Shown here: positions 63,768 through 64,000 of the stretch, in pieces
Layout: each line of letters begins with the position of its first letter
Position numbering within the stretch: position 1 is the first letter of the stretch
DNA from: a virus
DNA length: 64,000 bases
Reading direction: 5' to 3' (one strand)
IMG/VR virus record: IMGVR_UViG_3300021963_000094
Span: 1 to 64,000 of that record
Position numbers and translations under genes: made by a program
The notes under the pieces: model-generated
Databases searched by the model: none
What the model saw: the letters and a program-made list of their open reading frames with translations, nothing else
Told to the model about the DNA's origin: nothing

Positions 63768-64000
63768 ATGAAATTTAGTGTAAAGGATTTAAGGAAAATT
63801 GAGGTTGAGTATGAGCCAACACCGCCACCACCTACCCCACCACCGGGTGAAGATCCACCCCCTCCACTTCCCCCAATGCCACCGGGGGAAGAAAAACCAT
63901 GGAATGAAAAACCAGATCCGAACGAAAAAGGTGGAGATGGCCCAGGCAAAGAGGGTCAAGGGACTAAACCTAAATTAGTGTCTAAGAAAATAGAATCTGA
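63768..64000 (+). CDS. Start of a proline-rich protein, 3' end outside window
   Basis: An open frame from the ATG at 63768 runs to the window end, giving 77 codons. It begins MKFSVKDLRKIEVEYEP, followed by a proline-rich tract (PPPPTPPPGEDPPPPLPP) and a charged Gly/Lys-rich segment. The start lies 10 nt after the metallopeptidase-like gene. It may encode the VWA-like partner usual for such proteins, but the visible part is too short to tell. Confidence 0.6.
   Translation, partial: MKFSVKDLRKIEVEYEPTPPPPTPPPGEDPPPPLPPMPPGEEKPWNEKPDPNEKGGDGPGKEGQGTKPKLVSKKIES

Noticed and set aside
1-64000. tRNA genes, insertion sequences and attachment sites
   Set aside because: The gaps are too short for tRNAs, and I saw no transposase, integrase, or terminal inverted repeats.

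Overview
The window is a 64 kb piece of a large, AT-rich tailed-phage genome with a T4-like contractile tail. It is not ordinary bacterial chromosome. Coding is nearly continuous: no gap reaches 300 bases and the longest is about 95 nt. Genes are mostly on the + strand, often overlap by 1-30 nt (several TAATG junctions), and most starts lie in A-rich leaders with no clear Shine-Dalgarno sequence. That start context, and a phage-encoded protein with S1-type RNA-binding repeats, would fit a Bacteroidota host. The host is an inference; nothing in the sequence names it.

Region 1 (1-5105) is a glycan-related operon: the tail end of an unknown gene, a polysaccharide pyruvyl transferase-like protein, two SAM-dependent methyltransferases, an unknown protein, GDP-L-fucose synthase and GDP-mannose 4,6-dehydratase. 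The last two convert GDP-mannose to GDP-L-fucose. Region 2 (5095-7696) holds two minus-strand genes and a run of small + genes including a Nudix-type hydrolase.

Region 3 (7750-33053) is the tail/baseplate block. It has a 621-aa structural protein, a gp53/LysM-like wedge protein, a gp27-like hub, a tube-fold protein with a C-terminal repeat array, a gp5-like OB-fold spike protein, a 1513-aa protein with odd proline-punctuated hydrophobic segments, the S1-repeat protein, an amidoligase-like enzyme, a 256-aa protein, gp25-like and gp6-like wedge proteins, and a 2658-aa wedge/appendage protein carrying beta-propeller, carbohydrate-binding-like and PKD-like parts. A lone minus-strand phoH (33054-33815) ends the block. 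Region 4 (33854-54477) continues with fibre and appendage proteins. Among them are two proteins with long Pro-Thr-Pro-Ala repeats that flank a nucleotidyltransferase-like gene, a candidate spanin-like membrane protein, and a tail-tube-like protein.

Region 5 (54470-59444) is a T4-type replication/recombination block: RuvC-like nuclease, gp32-like ssDNA-binding protein, primase, a small protein, a UvsY-like mediator and a UvsW-like helicase. Region 6 (59473-64000) holds several unknown genes, a protein that appears to join an RNA/DNA-ligase-type domain to an NMNAT-type nucleotidylyltransferase, a HExxH metallopeptidase-like protein, and the start of a proline-rich gene cut by the window end.

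A recurring motif close to G(A/G)ATATATAA, often preceded by TTTG, sits just upstream of many transcription-unit starts on both strands and is a candidate phage promoter. One clear intrinsic terminator lies at 62875-62900. I saw no tRNA, rRNA, CRISPR array, insertion sequence or integrase. Capsid, terminase and DNA polymerase genes must lie outside the window.
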